Assembly: GCA_020849625.1 (NCBI GenBank)
Contig: JADLFV010000046.1
Location: 1-64,000 of the forward strand
Direction of reading: 5' to 3'
Source of the DNA: Phycisphaeraceae bacterium
Lineage (GTDB): Bacteria; Planctomycetota; Phycisphaerae; Phycisphaerales; Phycisphaeraceae
Length of the DNA: 64,000 nt
The notes below the pieces were generated by a model. The model ran no database searches. It had not been told where the DNA came from and saw nothing but the letters and a program-made list of their open reading frames with translations. The translations under genes and the position numbers were made by a program. This document shows, piece after piece, positions 18,720-25,676 of the stretch. Each line of letters opens with the position of its first letter. The stretch's first letter is position 1.

Positions 18720-19612
18720 CGCCCACCAGCTAACGCGAGAAGATGAACATACTCGAACAGGTACCTGACAATCATCGCCTGATGCTCTGGCAAGCCTGAC
18801 ATCTCAATCACAGTGTTCCCGTCCATCAGTCTCCGTAGGTCCATGCCCTTCTTACAGCGAAACAGGTCACCTGTTGCCCGCATCAAATTGCTGAGAATGA
18901 GCACAGCAGAATCACGATAGCGGGCACGATTGGTCCAGCCCTTGTAGGTTTGCGTCTCAAGCCGATAAATCACGCTCAACAGATTGGGCACCTCGCCCCG
19001 CTGACGCATGGCTGCCACGACTTCATTGATTTCATATTCTGCGAATTGCAGGCCGTAGGACTTGCAGACTTCGTGGTTCACTATCTGGTCAACCTGCCCC
19101 GCAGGCACACCATCAGGCATATCCCACAGGTTTATGCGCAAGTCTTCCAGCCTTACAAGGCGATGGTGACTGTGCATCGCAGCAATCCGCCGATAAGTTT
19201 TGTTGCTGTCGATGACAAGCGTGTTGCCATTCGACGCAGTGCCTATCGCAAGATTGGCCATGCAAAAGCTCTTTCCCGTCGCGGTCTGTCCCCCAACAAC
19301 CACGTGCGTTGTTTGATTCACTGAGCCGTCCCCAAACCCGATACGCACAGGACAACCGCCTTGTGTGGTCAGGATGTGAATGTCCCCAGCGTCCAAACCA
19401 CAACTCGATGGCGGTTCAACAAAAGCATCTGTCAACAGTGATTCCTCGATATCGCTCACGCGATCATTGATGATGTCATACAAGTGTCGGTCGGGCTTCC
19501 CGCGGTCAACGCTATCCTTGAGCCATCCAAGCATGTGATCAAGGCCCAGCTCGTTGATTCGCACTGGCAGCCGTTCCACCCGTCGCGCGATGTCAGCGTA
19601 CAGATCAACCAC
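18716..19612 (-). CDS. HerA-like ATPase, Walker A half
   Basis: A 298-residue product with a GTG start three bases after the preceding stop. Walker A is GGQTATGKSF near residue 107-116, preceded by a beta-barrel-like segment (IHILTTQGGCPVRIGFGDGS) as in HerA/VirB4-like DNA-pumping ATPases. It ends NTVIEMSGLPEHQAMIVRYL...GGR exactly where Walker B should follow. Walker B is the first thing encoded by the next gene. The pair probably assembles one composite ATPase. A frameshift that split one gene is the alternative, but both parts lack decay and are neatly coupled. Confidence 0.75.
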   Translation of the reverse strand: MVDLYADIARRVERLPVRINELGLDHMLGWLKDSVDRGKPDRHLYDIINDRVSDIEESLLTDAFVEPPSSCGLDAGDIHILTTQGGCPVRIGFGDGSVNQTTHVVVGGQTATGKSFCMANLAIGTASNGNTLVIDSNKTYRRIAAMHSHHRLVRLEDLRINLWDMPDGVPAGQVDQIVNHEVCKSYGLQFAEYEINEVVAAMRQRGEVPNLLSVIYRLETQTYKGWTNRARYRDSAVLILSNLMRATGDLFRCKKGMDLRRLMDGNTVIEMSGLPEHQAMIVRYLFEYVHLLALAGGR

Positions 19613-19615
19613 AAA

Positions 19616-20116
19616 TTACCTGTCGAAGAACAGGGACTGAAAGAATCCAACCGACTTCGCAGCAACAATTCCATGCCGCAAAGCTACCTCATCCAACTGC
19701 ATTTCGTGGACAATCTCGTCGTAATGAAGCCTGCAATATCTTCTCCCATCAGGCGCGACAGCAATGTGCCGATGACATCCGTTGGCCGCGCAAAAGGGAT
19801 ACTCGCACGTGAAGTGGTGACGCCTACATGTTGTCGCCGCCCAGTCGAGTTGCTCCGGCGATAACCCCTGCTCCGTCGGTGCTTCTGACATGAAGGCTTC
19901 TAACTCCTGCCGACAGGCCTGGCATATGGAACCAACTTCATCGTGGCTGGAAACGACGCACTCGCACGACAGACGAAATAGACGGGGAACCACTTCGGTA
20001 ATGACGGCTTCGCCGACGCGACGGGTCACCTCGGTTTCCCCAAATCCCATTTGCGGGATCGTCGTCGCGGGAAACACGCGGCGGTTCGTTCCGATGGCCC
20101 GAAGGGGAATGTCCAT
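19616..20116 (-). CDS. Cys/His-rich probable zinc-binding protein
   Basis: The start at 20116 has GGAGG close upstream; the open frame extends further but without a ribosome site. The 166-residue product carries CECVV...CQACRQE (residues ~58-75) and a second cluster CRRHHFTCEYPFCAANGCHR with CRLHY further on. These patterns suggest two zinc-binding modules. No family recognised. It lies three bases before the ATPase pair, so it is likely a partner or adaptor of that ATPase. Confidence 0.65.
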   Translation of the reverse strand: MDIPLRAIGTNRRVFPATTIPQMGFGETEVTRRVGEAVITEVVPRLFRLSCECVVSSHDEVGSICQACRQELEAFMSEAPTEQGLSPEQLDWAATTCRRHHFTCEYPFCAANGCHRHIAVAPDGRRYCRLHYDEIVHEMQLDEVALRHGIVAAKSVGFFQSLFFDR

Positions 20117-20126
20117 GCGGCCTCCT

Positions 20127-20405
20127 TCAACTAATCCACTGATCCACCAGGTCCATGAGCTTCCACGCAATCTTCCACGTTGCATACATGACGAACAGCG
20201 AAAACCCAATAAATCCAAGCAGTAATAGTGTCCCACTCACCCACCGCAGCAAGGCATGACCGCCCGCCATCCAGTTACCCAGGCCAAGAGGCAACAACCT
20301 GCTCCAAAACGACTGCTGTCGGTCGAGAAGAATCGGCCTCGTGGAGAATGGCGGTTCTCGTCCAGCCATCGCAACTGGCTCCATGTTGGGAAAGCCTGAT
20401 CGCAA
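20127..20405 (-). CDS. Small single-pass membrane protein
   Basis: A 92-residue product; a likely internal start is MEPVAMAGREP (20384). A long hydrophobic segment WVSGTLLLLGFIGFSLFVMY lies at about 56-75, followed by a short amphipathic tail. Located ten bases before the Cys-rich protein gene. No family recognised; it could anchor the ATPase complex to the membrane. Confidence 0.5.
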   Translation of the reverse strand: MRSGFPNMEPVAMAGREPPFSTRPILLDRQQSFWSRLLPLGLGNWMAGGHALLRWVSGTLLLLGFIGFSLFVMYATWKIAWKLMDLVDQWIS

Positions 20406-20446
20406 TGCAGAGCTACAGCGTTAGCCATAGCCCTGCGAGCATGGGT

Positions 20447-20740
20447 TCAGTCGAAGATGAAACGCGGCCGCTGGTGGACCGTTGTAGCGGGCTTTGCCGC
20501 TTTTTCCGGTGTCCGCGTCCGAATTGGGCGACGCTGTGGCGTTGGTCGCGTTGTGAGCGTGATTTGACTCACGCTCTCGGCGTAATCGGCGAGCGTCCGT
20601 GTGCCGCCTCCCGAGGCATTCACAAGCTTGAGACGCGGCAAGGTGATGCGTGCCGCCTTCGCAACCTCCACAACATCGGGTGGAGGTGTTCCCGTTGCCA
20701 AGTTGTCCCTGCGTACCGTTTTCGTGGTTGCCGCTGTCAT
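20447..20740 (-). CDS. Small basic protein of unknown function
   Basis: A 97-residue protein with AAAAGGAG upstream of its ATG. The middle reads VVEVAKAARITLPRLKLVNA SGGG, followed by a Pro/Arg/Thr-rich, probably disordered C-terminal half. Positioned between the ThiF-like gene and the membrane-protein gene. It might be a substrate or partner of the E1-like enzyme, but no beta-grasp or C-terminal diglycine is visible. Unrecognised. Confidence 0.6.
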   Translation of the reverse strand: MTAATTKTVRRDNLATGTPPPDVVEVAKAARITLPRLKLVNASGGGTRTLADYAESVSQITLTTRPTPQRRPIRTRTPEKAAKPATTVHQRPRFIFD

Positions 20741-20763
20741 AGTTGTCTCCTTTCAAAAGAGGG

Positions 20764-21519
20764 TTAGACGGCCACGACATAAATTGAGCGTATTTGGTCC
20801 TGTGGCATATCTGAAAACATCAGCGCCCTTCGTAGTCCGATGACATAGAGCGGAGCGTTCCCATACGCTGGCAGTAGATCAGCTCCTTTTCCGTCACCAA
20901 TCAGCAGCCGCAAACACACCCCAGCAACAAAAGACGTCACGAAGCTGACATCAACACCGAGTGCCTGTGCTCCCCCAATGCTCTGATAACGTCGATGCCC
21001 AAGCGTTTTTGTCAGCGGCGGTGTCACACCAGGAATTGAAATCGCCACCTCTGCCACGTCCGCCCTTTCCAAGAAATGTGCTTGAACCTGTGGACAAATA
21101 TCGTGGCAGGCATTGGTCATTTCACTCACAACAGGATCATCAATAAACCAGCACAGCAAATGTGAATCACGAGCCAGGCTTACAATTTCCCCCTTATCCT
21201 TGCGCGTGATTCGTCGACATCTCTTGTTGACGTTAACGCTGCTGTTTATCTCCAGCAGATGCTCTGCCTGGGCGTCTACCTTTGACTTTTTAACATCCGC
21301 CTCACAGTAGCCATACAGAAGATTCGGCACTTCAACATCCTGCCCGTCGATAAGACAAATCCGTCCGTCTTCCCCTGTACCGACGCCCGCGCGAAGCAAC
21401 AGTTCACACACTTGCAGCCCCATACGACCGCCAGAGCCAATTACAGCAAGCCGTTTGTTCAGGACATCGCGTACATCAATCAGCGATGACATCCTGTTGT
21501 ATCTAGCTTCGTCGTTCAA
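20764..21519 (-). CDS. E1-like ThiF/MoeB-family protein
   Basis: A ThiF-type adenylation domain: SLNDEARYNRM opening, then NKRLAVIGSGGRMGLQVCEL (Rossmann nucleotide loop), ICLIDGQDVEVPNLLYGY and later LLCWFIDDPVVSEMTNAC. E1-like enzymes adenylate and thiolate the C-termini of ubiquitin-like or sulfur-carrier proteins. No E2 or JAB gene lies beside this copy. I place the start at a TTG (21519) with GAGGG upstream; an in-frame start at 21588 is also possible. ThiF-containing cassettes such as PRTRC occur on mobile elements, but I cannot see the other PRTRC genes. Confidence 0.7.
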   Translation of the reverse strand: MNDEARYNRMSSLIDVRDVLNKRLAVIGSGGRMGLQVCELLLRAGVGTGEDGRICLIDGQDVEVPNLLYGYCEADVKKSKVDAQAEHLLEINSSVNVNKRCRRITRKDKGEIVSLARDSHLLCWFIDDPVVSEMTNACHDICPQVQAHFLERADVAEVAISIPGVTPPLTKTLGHRRYQSIGGAQALGVDVSFVTSFVAGVCLRLLIGDGKGADLLPAYGNAPLYVIGLRRALMFSDMPQDQIRSIYVVAV

Positions 21520-21931
21520 TGATTTGCCCTCGACTGTTAAGCTGGAAACGGAAGCCGTCACTGTCAGGCAACTTCTGATGCTCCTCAATCAGGCAGGTAA
21601 ATGCCTGCCCCTCTGCCAACTGCCTGCGATTAACGTCAGGGCATGCATCACAGCAGCCCAAACACTGTTCCAATTGATGCTGTCCCCTTATTAGGTCGCC
21701 ATGCAGGGTGTCGCGTCTGAGTCGAATAATGCCCCTGACAGCCTCACGGCATGTCTTGATGACCATGTTTCGCGCCCGCTCATAATCAGTCCTTGGAAGA
21801 AGAATGCTGTTCCGTAATAAAGGCTCCCCGACATCTGTCAGCGCCTGGGCAACATCCCTACATGTGGCAGACCTCGAGCGTACCTGTCGCATCACATGTG
21901 CAACTCGATGTATTTCATCTCGTGTCGCCAT
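21503..21931 (-). CDS. Hypothetical protein upstream of ThiF-like gene
   Basis: A 142-residue, mostly helical product from the ATG at 21931. It has Cys-rich CLGCCDACPD (near residues 90-99) and a C-terminal EEHQKLPDSDGFRFQLNSRG. The end overlaps the ThiF-like gene start region, which suggests translational coupling. The CxxxCxxC-like cluster may bind metal. No family recognised. Confidence 0.55.
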   Translation of the reverse strand: MATRDEIHRVAHVMRQVRSRSATCRDVAQALTDVGEPLLRNSILLPRTDYERARNMVIKTCREAVRGIIRLRRDTLHGDLIRGQHQLEQCLGCCDACPDVNRRQLAEGQAFTCLIEEHQKLPDSDGFRFQLNSRGQIIERRS

Positions 21932-21959
21932 AACCACTGCCTGCCAACTGCCCACGCAT

Positions 21960-22169
21960 CTAACTCGCCGCCTGCTTATGCTGCTGCTCATGCAAATACT
22001 CATCAGCAACAGCTATCAGCTTCTCAACAGTCTGCTTGATTGACTTTCCACGACGATACTTCTCGATGATCTTCATCGTCGCGGCATCTAATGTCGTTGT
22101 CACCTTGCGCTCATCACTTCCTGACTCGCCCAACTCCTTCAACAGTTCGCTTGCCAACTTGTTAGCCAT
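21960..22169 (-). CDS. Small helical protein
   Basis: A 69-residue product from the ATG at 22169 with a GGAGCC ribosome site. The sequence (LASELLKELGESGSDERKVT, TLDAATMKIIEKYRRGKSIK) is compatible with a short ribbon-helix-helix or helical DNA-binding protein. Second gene of the minus-strand ThiF/ATPase operon; could be the operon repressor. Unproven. Confidence 0.5.
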   Translation of the reverse strand: MANKLASELLKELGESGSDERKVTTTLDAATMKIIEKYRRGKSIKQTVEKLIAVADEYLHEQQHKQAAS

Positions 22170-22239
22170 TGAGACGGCTCCTTTCTGGTAGTGCTTCGTC
22201 ATAGTCGCTCAAACCGGGAAGACATGAACACGCCATTGG

Positions 22240-22461
22240 TTACTGCCGACGCATGAAACTCTGCCCCGTCCAACTTTGCAGAAACGCCTCCAGTGACAAT
22301 GCGACTCCATCGCTATCACTTCTTGCTATGGCGTGCCCTTGTACCGGGCCCGTTACTCCGACGATGAAGCCAGACTCGTCTTCGATGAGTATCCGCTGTG
22401 ACGGGCATCGCGTTAGCATTTCACCCGACAAAGGACAAATGCTGTCAATTGGCGCAACCAT
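22240..22461 (-). CDS. Small hypothetical protein, first gene of the ThiF/ATPase operon
   Basis: A 73-residue product with AGGAGCAGAGCT before the ATG. It contains ICPLSGEMLTRCPSQRILIE and GFIVGVTGPVQGHAIARSDS. CP..SGEM and CPS may form a small metal site. No known family. As the leader gene it has about 70 bases to the next gene and is divergent from the HTH-TPR gene at 22723. Confidence 0.5.
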   Translation of the reverse strand: MVAPIDSICPLSGEMLTRCPSQRILIEDESGFIVGVTGPVQGHAIARSDSDGVALSLEAFLQSWTGQSFMRRQ

Positions 22462-22529
22462 AGCTCTGCTCCTGTCTTAGCGGAACATCCACAACAACCA
22501 CCAATTGCCTGCGCCGATTACTCGGCTTC

Positions 22530-22722
22530 TGCTATAATGCTGGGGCGAGCGGTTGCTCGGCTCACGACATGCTTACTAGGCGGCGGAGCCTCGCTTCGAC
22601 TGCTACGGCCCTCAGCGGATCATTGAATTCATTGAGGGCTATTTTACCCAGGTGGTACACCGCGCCAATGACTCGGATGTAACAAGCGCCACGGAAGCGC
22701 CACGATACGGGCGAGGCCGAGT
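22530..22722 (+). promoter_or_regulatory. Extended -10 promoter and structured leader of the HTH-TPR gene
   Basis: TGCTATAAT at 22530-22538 is an extended -10 element; no good -35 is seen at the right spacing. The ~175-base leader contains hairpins: GAGC-GGTT-GCTC at 22547-22558 and GCCCTCA (22608-22614) with TGAGGGC (22633-22639), enclosing a TGAATTCA palindrome. There is no convincing ribosome site immediately before 22723. The leader may be regulatory. Confidence 0.4.
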
Positions 22723-23925
22723 ATGTCACAACCAGCTTACAAACTACGACAATGGGCAATTGAGCATCTCATTGCACTGCAAGGAACTACGCAAATGACC
22801 GACAAGACTTTTGCGCAGTTCATAGGACTTGGACAGGCTACGTACCGGAACATTATTCATGGTTATAAAAAATCTGGATATGACTGGCCAACGATAACAA
22901 AGGTAGCTGACGCCCTAGATGTTCTTAATTCCTGGGACATAATTGAGCCAGCTCCAGGTGCTACTAAAGAGCAATCGGATTACAGGCACGCGTACAATGT
23001 ACGGCAGGCGTACTATTACGTAATAGAAAAATCTCCACCTTTAGATGCGGCTCCGGCGGAGCAGGCTGCATTCTTCAGCCAGAAAGCCCATTCTTTCCGC
23101 CGGCAAAGCGAGCATTTGTTAGCGGCCAAGTGGAACTGGCTTGCCTCTCAAAAATACAAGCAAGCTGGAAATCACCATGAAGAAGTTCAGCGGCTGCTCT
23201 ATTGTCTAACGAATGCTCGACGAATCGACGATGGTGGTTTAATCTTGAAAGCAACAGATGCAATCTACCAAGCATTTCTCAAGTACCCGCGTTGGTCGCC
23301 GTATCTCAAAGTGCAGTTTGACACATACAACGCAGGAATTTGCTGTGATCGTGGCGACGAGAACGCTGCTCATCCATTCATAGAACACGCTATGGGGCTA
23401 TTCCCGAGGCTGGATGACTCTATCCCAAGACATCGGGCCAACTCGGTCAAGGGACACGCGCTGCGGTTGAGAGCTTGTGTCGAGGCTTTGGAATCCGTAA
23501 GCCATGCACTTGAAACTTTGGATGAGGCAGACACATACTTTTGGCATAATGACCGAGCAAGGGCACTTACAACAACTACAAGAACATCGGTACTCATACG
23601 GGCTGGCAGATTAGAAGACGCTGATTTGGAACTCCGTAAAAAGGAGAAGCTGTGTTTTCATGCGGGCATACAGGGTAACCGTGCGGTAGCATACACACAC
23701 TTAGCTTACCTGCAAGAACATGATGGTAATTCAGAGGCACCAGATAATTACAGGAAGGCCGTGGAAATCTACAGCCAATTTGGTATCAAACCAGACTCTG
23801 CGACGCGTTTAACAAATGGTGTCCTTCGTCCCGATGTGCAGCTAGGTATGGACCCAAGTAAGCTGGGTGAGATGGATCCAACTCCATTCACAGCAAGCCA
23901 TGTCAAGAACTACCTAAGGCTCTAA
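22723..23925 (+). CDS. HTH-TPR protein, possible regulator
   Basis: A 400-residue protein. The N-terminal ~70 residues (MTDKTFAQFIGLGQATYRNI, then WPTITKVADALDVL) look like an XRE-type HTH. The rest is helical tandem-repeat sequence (SQKAHSFRRQSEHLLAAKWN, YTHLAYLQEHDGNSEAPDNY), consistent with TPRs. HTH-TPR proteins often sense peptides or other ligands. AT-richer than the genes to its left. Divergent from the ThiF/ATPase operon, so it could control either side. Ends convergently with, and overlaps, the next gene by 12 bases. Confidence 0.65.
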   Translation: MSQPAYKLRQWAIEHLIALQGTTQMTDKTFAQFIGLGQATYRNIIHGYKKSGYDWPTITKVADALDVLNSWDIIEPAPGATKEQSDYRHAYNVRQAYYYVIEKSPPLDAAPAEQAAFFSQKAHSFRRQSEHLLAAKWNWLASQKYKQAGNHHEEVQRLLYCLTNARRIDDGGLILKATDAIYQAFLKYPRWSPYLKVQFDTYNAGICCDRGDENAAHPFIEHAMGLFPRLDDSIPRHRANSVKGHALRLRACVEALESVSHALETLDEADTYFWHNDRARALTTTTRTSVLIRAGRLEDADLELRKKEKLCFHAGIQGNRAVAYTHLAYLQEHDGNSEAPDNYRKAVEIYSQFGIKPDSATRLTNGVLRPDVQLGMDPSKLGEMDPTPFTASHVKNYLRL

Positions 23926-24327
23926 AATGAATGGATCGCCGGGCTTCTCCAGCGGGCGAAACATCCCAGGGAAAATTGTGTCAATATGTTCGAGCAGTTG
24001 CGCCCTGCTCCAGTCTTCTTCGTCAATTGCAAAATAGTGGATAGGAAGATTATATGCCCTATCTTGTCTGTGTGAAGGGATTTGTCGACCGGTGATAAAT
24101 GCGTTAGCGGCTTTTGGTGCATACGCCTCAAATAAAGCCAGCCTCTCGCTGAGTGGCATTTCGAAAGGTATATCTTCAATGATCTCTGATACTCCTACAG
24201 GCAACACAGCCACCTTCCTCGGAGGCTCTGCCAAATCGCCTTTCAGGTAATAGTCGAATAGATTGCCGTGAAGTGTATGACAAAGTGCCACCAGTTTGCC
24301 ATGGTATCGGAATTTTTCAAATGCCAT
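23914..24327 (-). CDS. Hypothetical protein
   Basis: A 137-residue protein with plausible coding character (KLVALCHTLHGNLFDYYLKG, IIEDIPFEMPLSERLALFEA, FPGMFRPLEKPGDPF). No motif or family recognised. Its 3' end overlaps the end of the HTH-TPR gene on the other strand. Confidence 0.5.
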   Translation of the reverse strand: MAFEKFRYHGKLVALCHTLHGNLFDYYLKGDLAEPPRKVAVLPVGVSEIIEDIPFEMPLSERLALFEAYAPKAANAFITGRQIPSHRQDRAYNLPIHYFAIDEEDWSRAQLLEHIDTIFPGMFRPLEKPGDPFILEP

Positions 24328-24488
24328 TCTTGTCGTATTTATGCACGTCTACACGTATAGGTATAACTATTTAAGAACGATGGTAATGCAGGACAATGAT
24401 CAAGATGCGCTTCAAATATGACCCCGCAGCCCTCCGACTGCGGGGCACTCATTTCAAAAACTACGGATGGGCAATCCTAACGTCCCCA

Positions 24489-24779
24489 CTATCTCGCCAA
24501 CGCCTGATCGATCAACTCAGACGCTTGCTTCTTGCTGCAGCCCTCTGGCACAGCCACGCCTAGCCTTTTCAGGTAATTGACCTGCTTCCAACTTGCCTCA
24601 GCATCGTTGTCGCCGGCTTCACCCTTTGGCTGCTTTGTCGTTGACATTAGCTCGGTGCGCCTGTCCTTGCCGACCTGCTCCAGGACAGCCAAGGCAACGT
24701 CGTCGCTGCCTGTCTTTTCTTTGACATGCTGGTACAGTTCAAGATAGTCTTGCACTCGCTCCTCATTCGGTTTCTCCAT
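24489..24779 (-). CDS. Small hypothetical protein with C-terminal helical motif
   Basis: A 96-residue protein, acidic and helical. The end SWKQVNYLKRLGVAVPEGCS KKQASELIDQAL matches a short helix-turn-helix-like motif (Q..YL..LG.....T/SK..AS.LI) found appended to many bacterial and phage proteins. Function unknown. Preceded by a strong nested hairpin at 24811-24864 in its leader. Confidence 0.55.
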   Translation of the reverse strand: MEKPNEERVQDYLELYQHVKEKTGSDDVALAVLEQVGKDRRTELMSTTKQPKGEAGDNDAEASWKQVNYLKRLGVAVPEGCSKKQASELIDQALAR

Positions 24780-25239
24780 TTTTCAGTACCTCCCTTATCA
24801 TTGTTAAGTTATGAGGCCTCACCAGCCCCATACCTCATGGGGCTTCAATTTGAGGTGGCCTCATCACTTCGCTGAACGACCGTGGCTCGTAGAGCCGGAA
24901 GTTTTACTTGGTTAACCGACTTGAGGAGGTGCCAGTTATGACTTCCAGGAAGTGAAGCGGCTATTTCGCGGATGCGTGCTGCGGAACGGCCAGTCCTCGA
25001 CGGGCGTGGGAGCTTAGTGACCGAGCGTACCTGAAAGGCGAAATACCCAAGTGGGGATACCGTCACCGACGGAGGGTTCCTTCTTGCGTCTTCTCAGCGA
25101 GCGTCGCTTCGAGTGGAACGAGCCGAACATCATTCATGTCTGTGGCCGTCAGCATCGCAATCGAAAGCTTTTTAACTTACAAAAGCTACGCTGACGATAG
25201 GACATACATACCTCACGTATGTAGTCCTTGGGAAACAAC
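24780..25239. other. 460-base intergenic region with nested hairpin and small operator-like repeat
   Basis: At 24811-24864, outer arms ATGAGGCC/GGCCTCAT enclose inner arms AGCCCCAT (24824-24831) and ATGGGGCT (24837-24844), giving a long hairpin in the leader of the 24489-24779 gene. Just before the small + gene, GACATACATAC and GTATGTAGTC (25201-25225) form an imperfect inverted repeat, possibly an operator. The GC-rich middle (24870-25190) has short open frames that do not look coding. Confidence 0.45.
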
Positions 25240-25662
25240 ATGAACTCAAATCCATTCAAGCCGAAGCCCTCACGCCGTGATCGCCGTTCATGCGCCTTCA
25301 TTTCAACTTTTGGCTTGGAACCGATCTATGTCACCAACCAGGCAACAATCGAAGGCGTCTCTTTGCCCTCAGTTGCTACCCGCTTACGCCGTTGGGCTAT
25401 GGAGCGAAAAGAAGTAGTAAAGGTCGTCATTGGACACACAAGTCAAGAATACACTGTCGCAGTGCAAATTTGTGAATACGACGATCGTCTTGTCGAACAG
25501 ATCCGTCAAGAGGCGTCTCGCGCATCTAACCAATTAGGTTCAATCGGCTACGATGTATTTGTGCTGAGTGCAAAACACGCCGATGCTCCTATGTTTCATC
25601 GACGTGGTAGCTACATAGTTTATGACCTTGCGGACAATCAAGATGCTCGTTCAATGGCATAG
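25240..25662 (+). CDS. Small protein of the cyclase-associated TRLRRWA family (copy 1)
   Basis: A 140-residue protein from the ATG at 25240 (a TTG at 25228 is also in frame). It has a conserved core LPSVATRLRRWAMERKEVVK then VVIGHTSQEYTVAVQI, followed by a helix (LVEQIRQEASRA). The same core appears in the 54823-55176 product (TTRLRRWAIEQ...IDRIVIGWTD), so the two are paralogues. Both are followed, tail to tail, by a class III cyclase-TPR gene; here the stops lie 14 bases apart. I recognise no known family. The predicted alpha/beta fold and pairing suggest a partner, regulator or effector of the cyclase. Confidence 0.7.
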   Translation: MNSNPFKPKPSRRDRRSCAFISTFGLEPIYVTNQATIEGVSLPSVATRLRRWAMERKEVVKVVIGHTSQEYTVAVQICEYDDRLVEQIRQEASRASNQLGSIGYDVFVLSAKHADAPMFHRRGSYIVYDLADNQDARSMA

Positions 25663-25676
25663 TATTTCGTGACACT

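Noticed and set aside
20764-21519. Calling the ThiF operon a PRTRC system
   Set aside because: Only the ThiF member can be matched; ParB, JAB and the other PRTRC families are not visible.
24845-25066. 73-codon minus-strand frame in the 24.8-25.2 kb gap
   Set aside because: Arg/Ser-rich composition, no ribosome site, and it overlaps the hairpin leader; probably non-coding.
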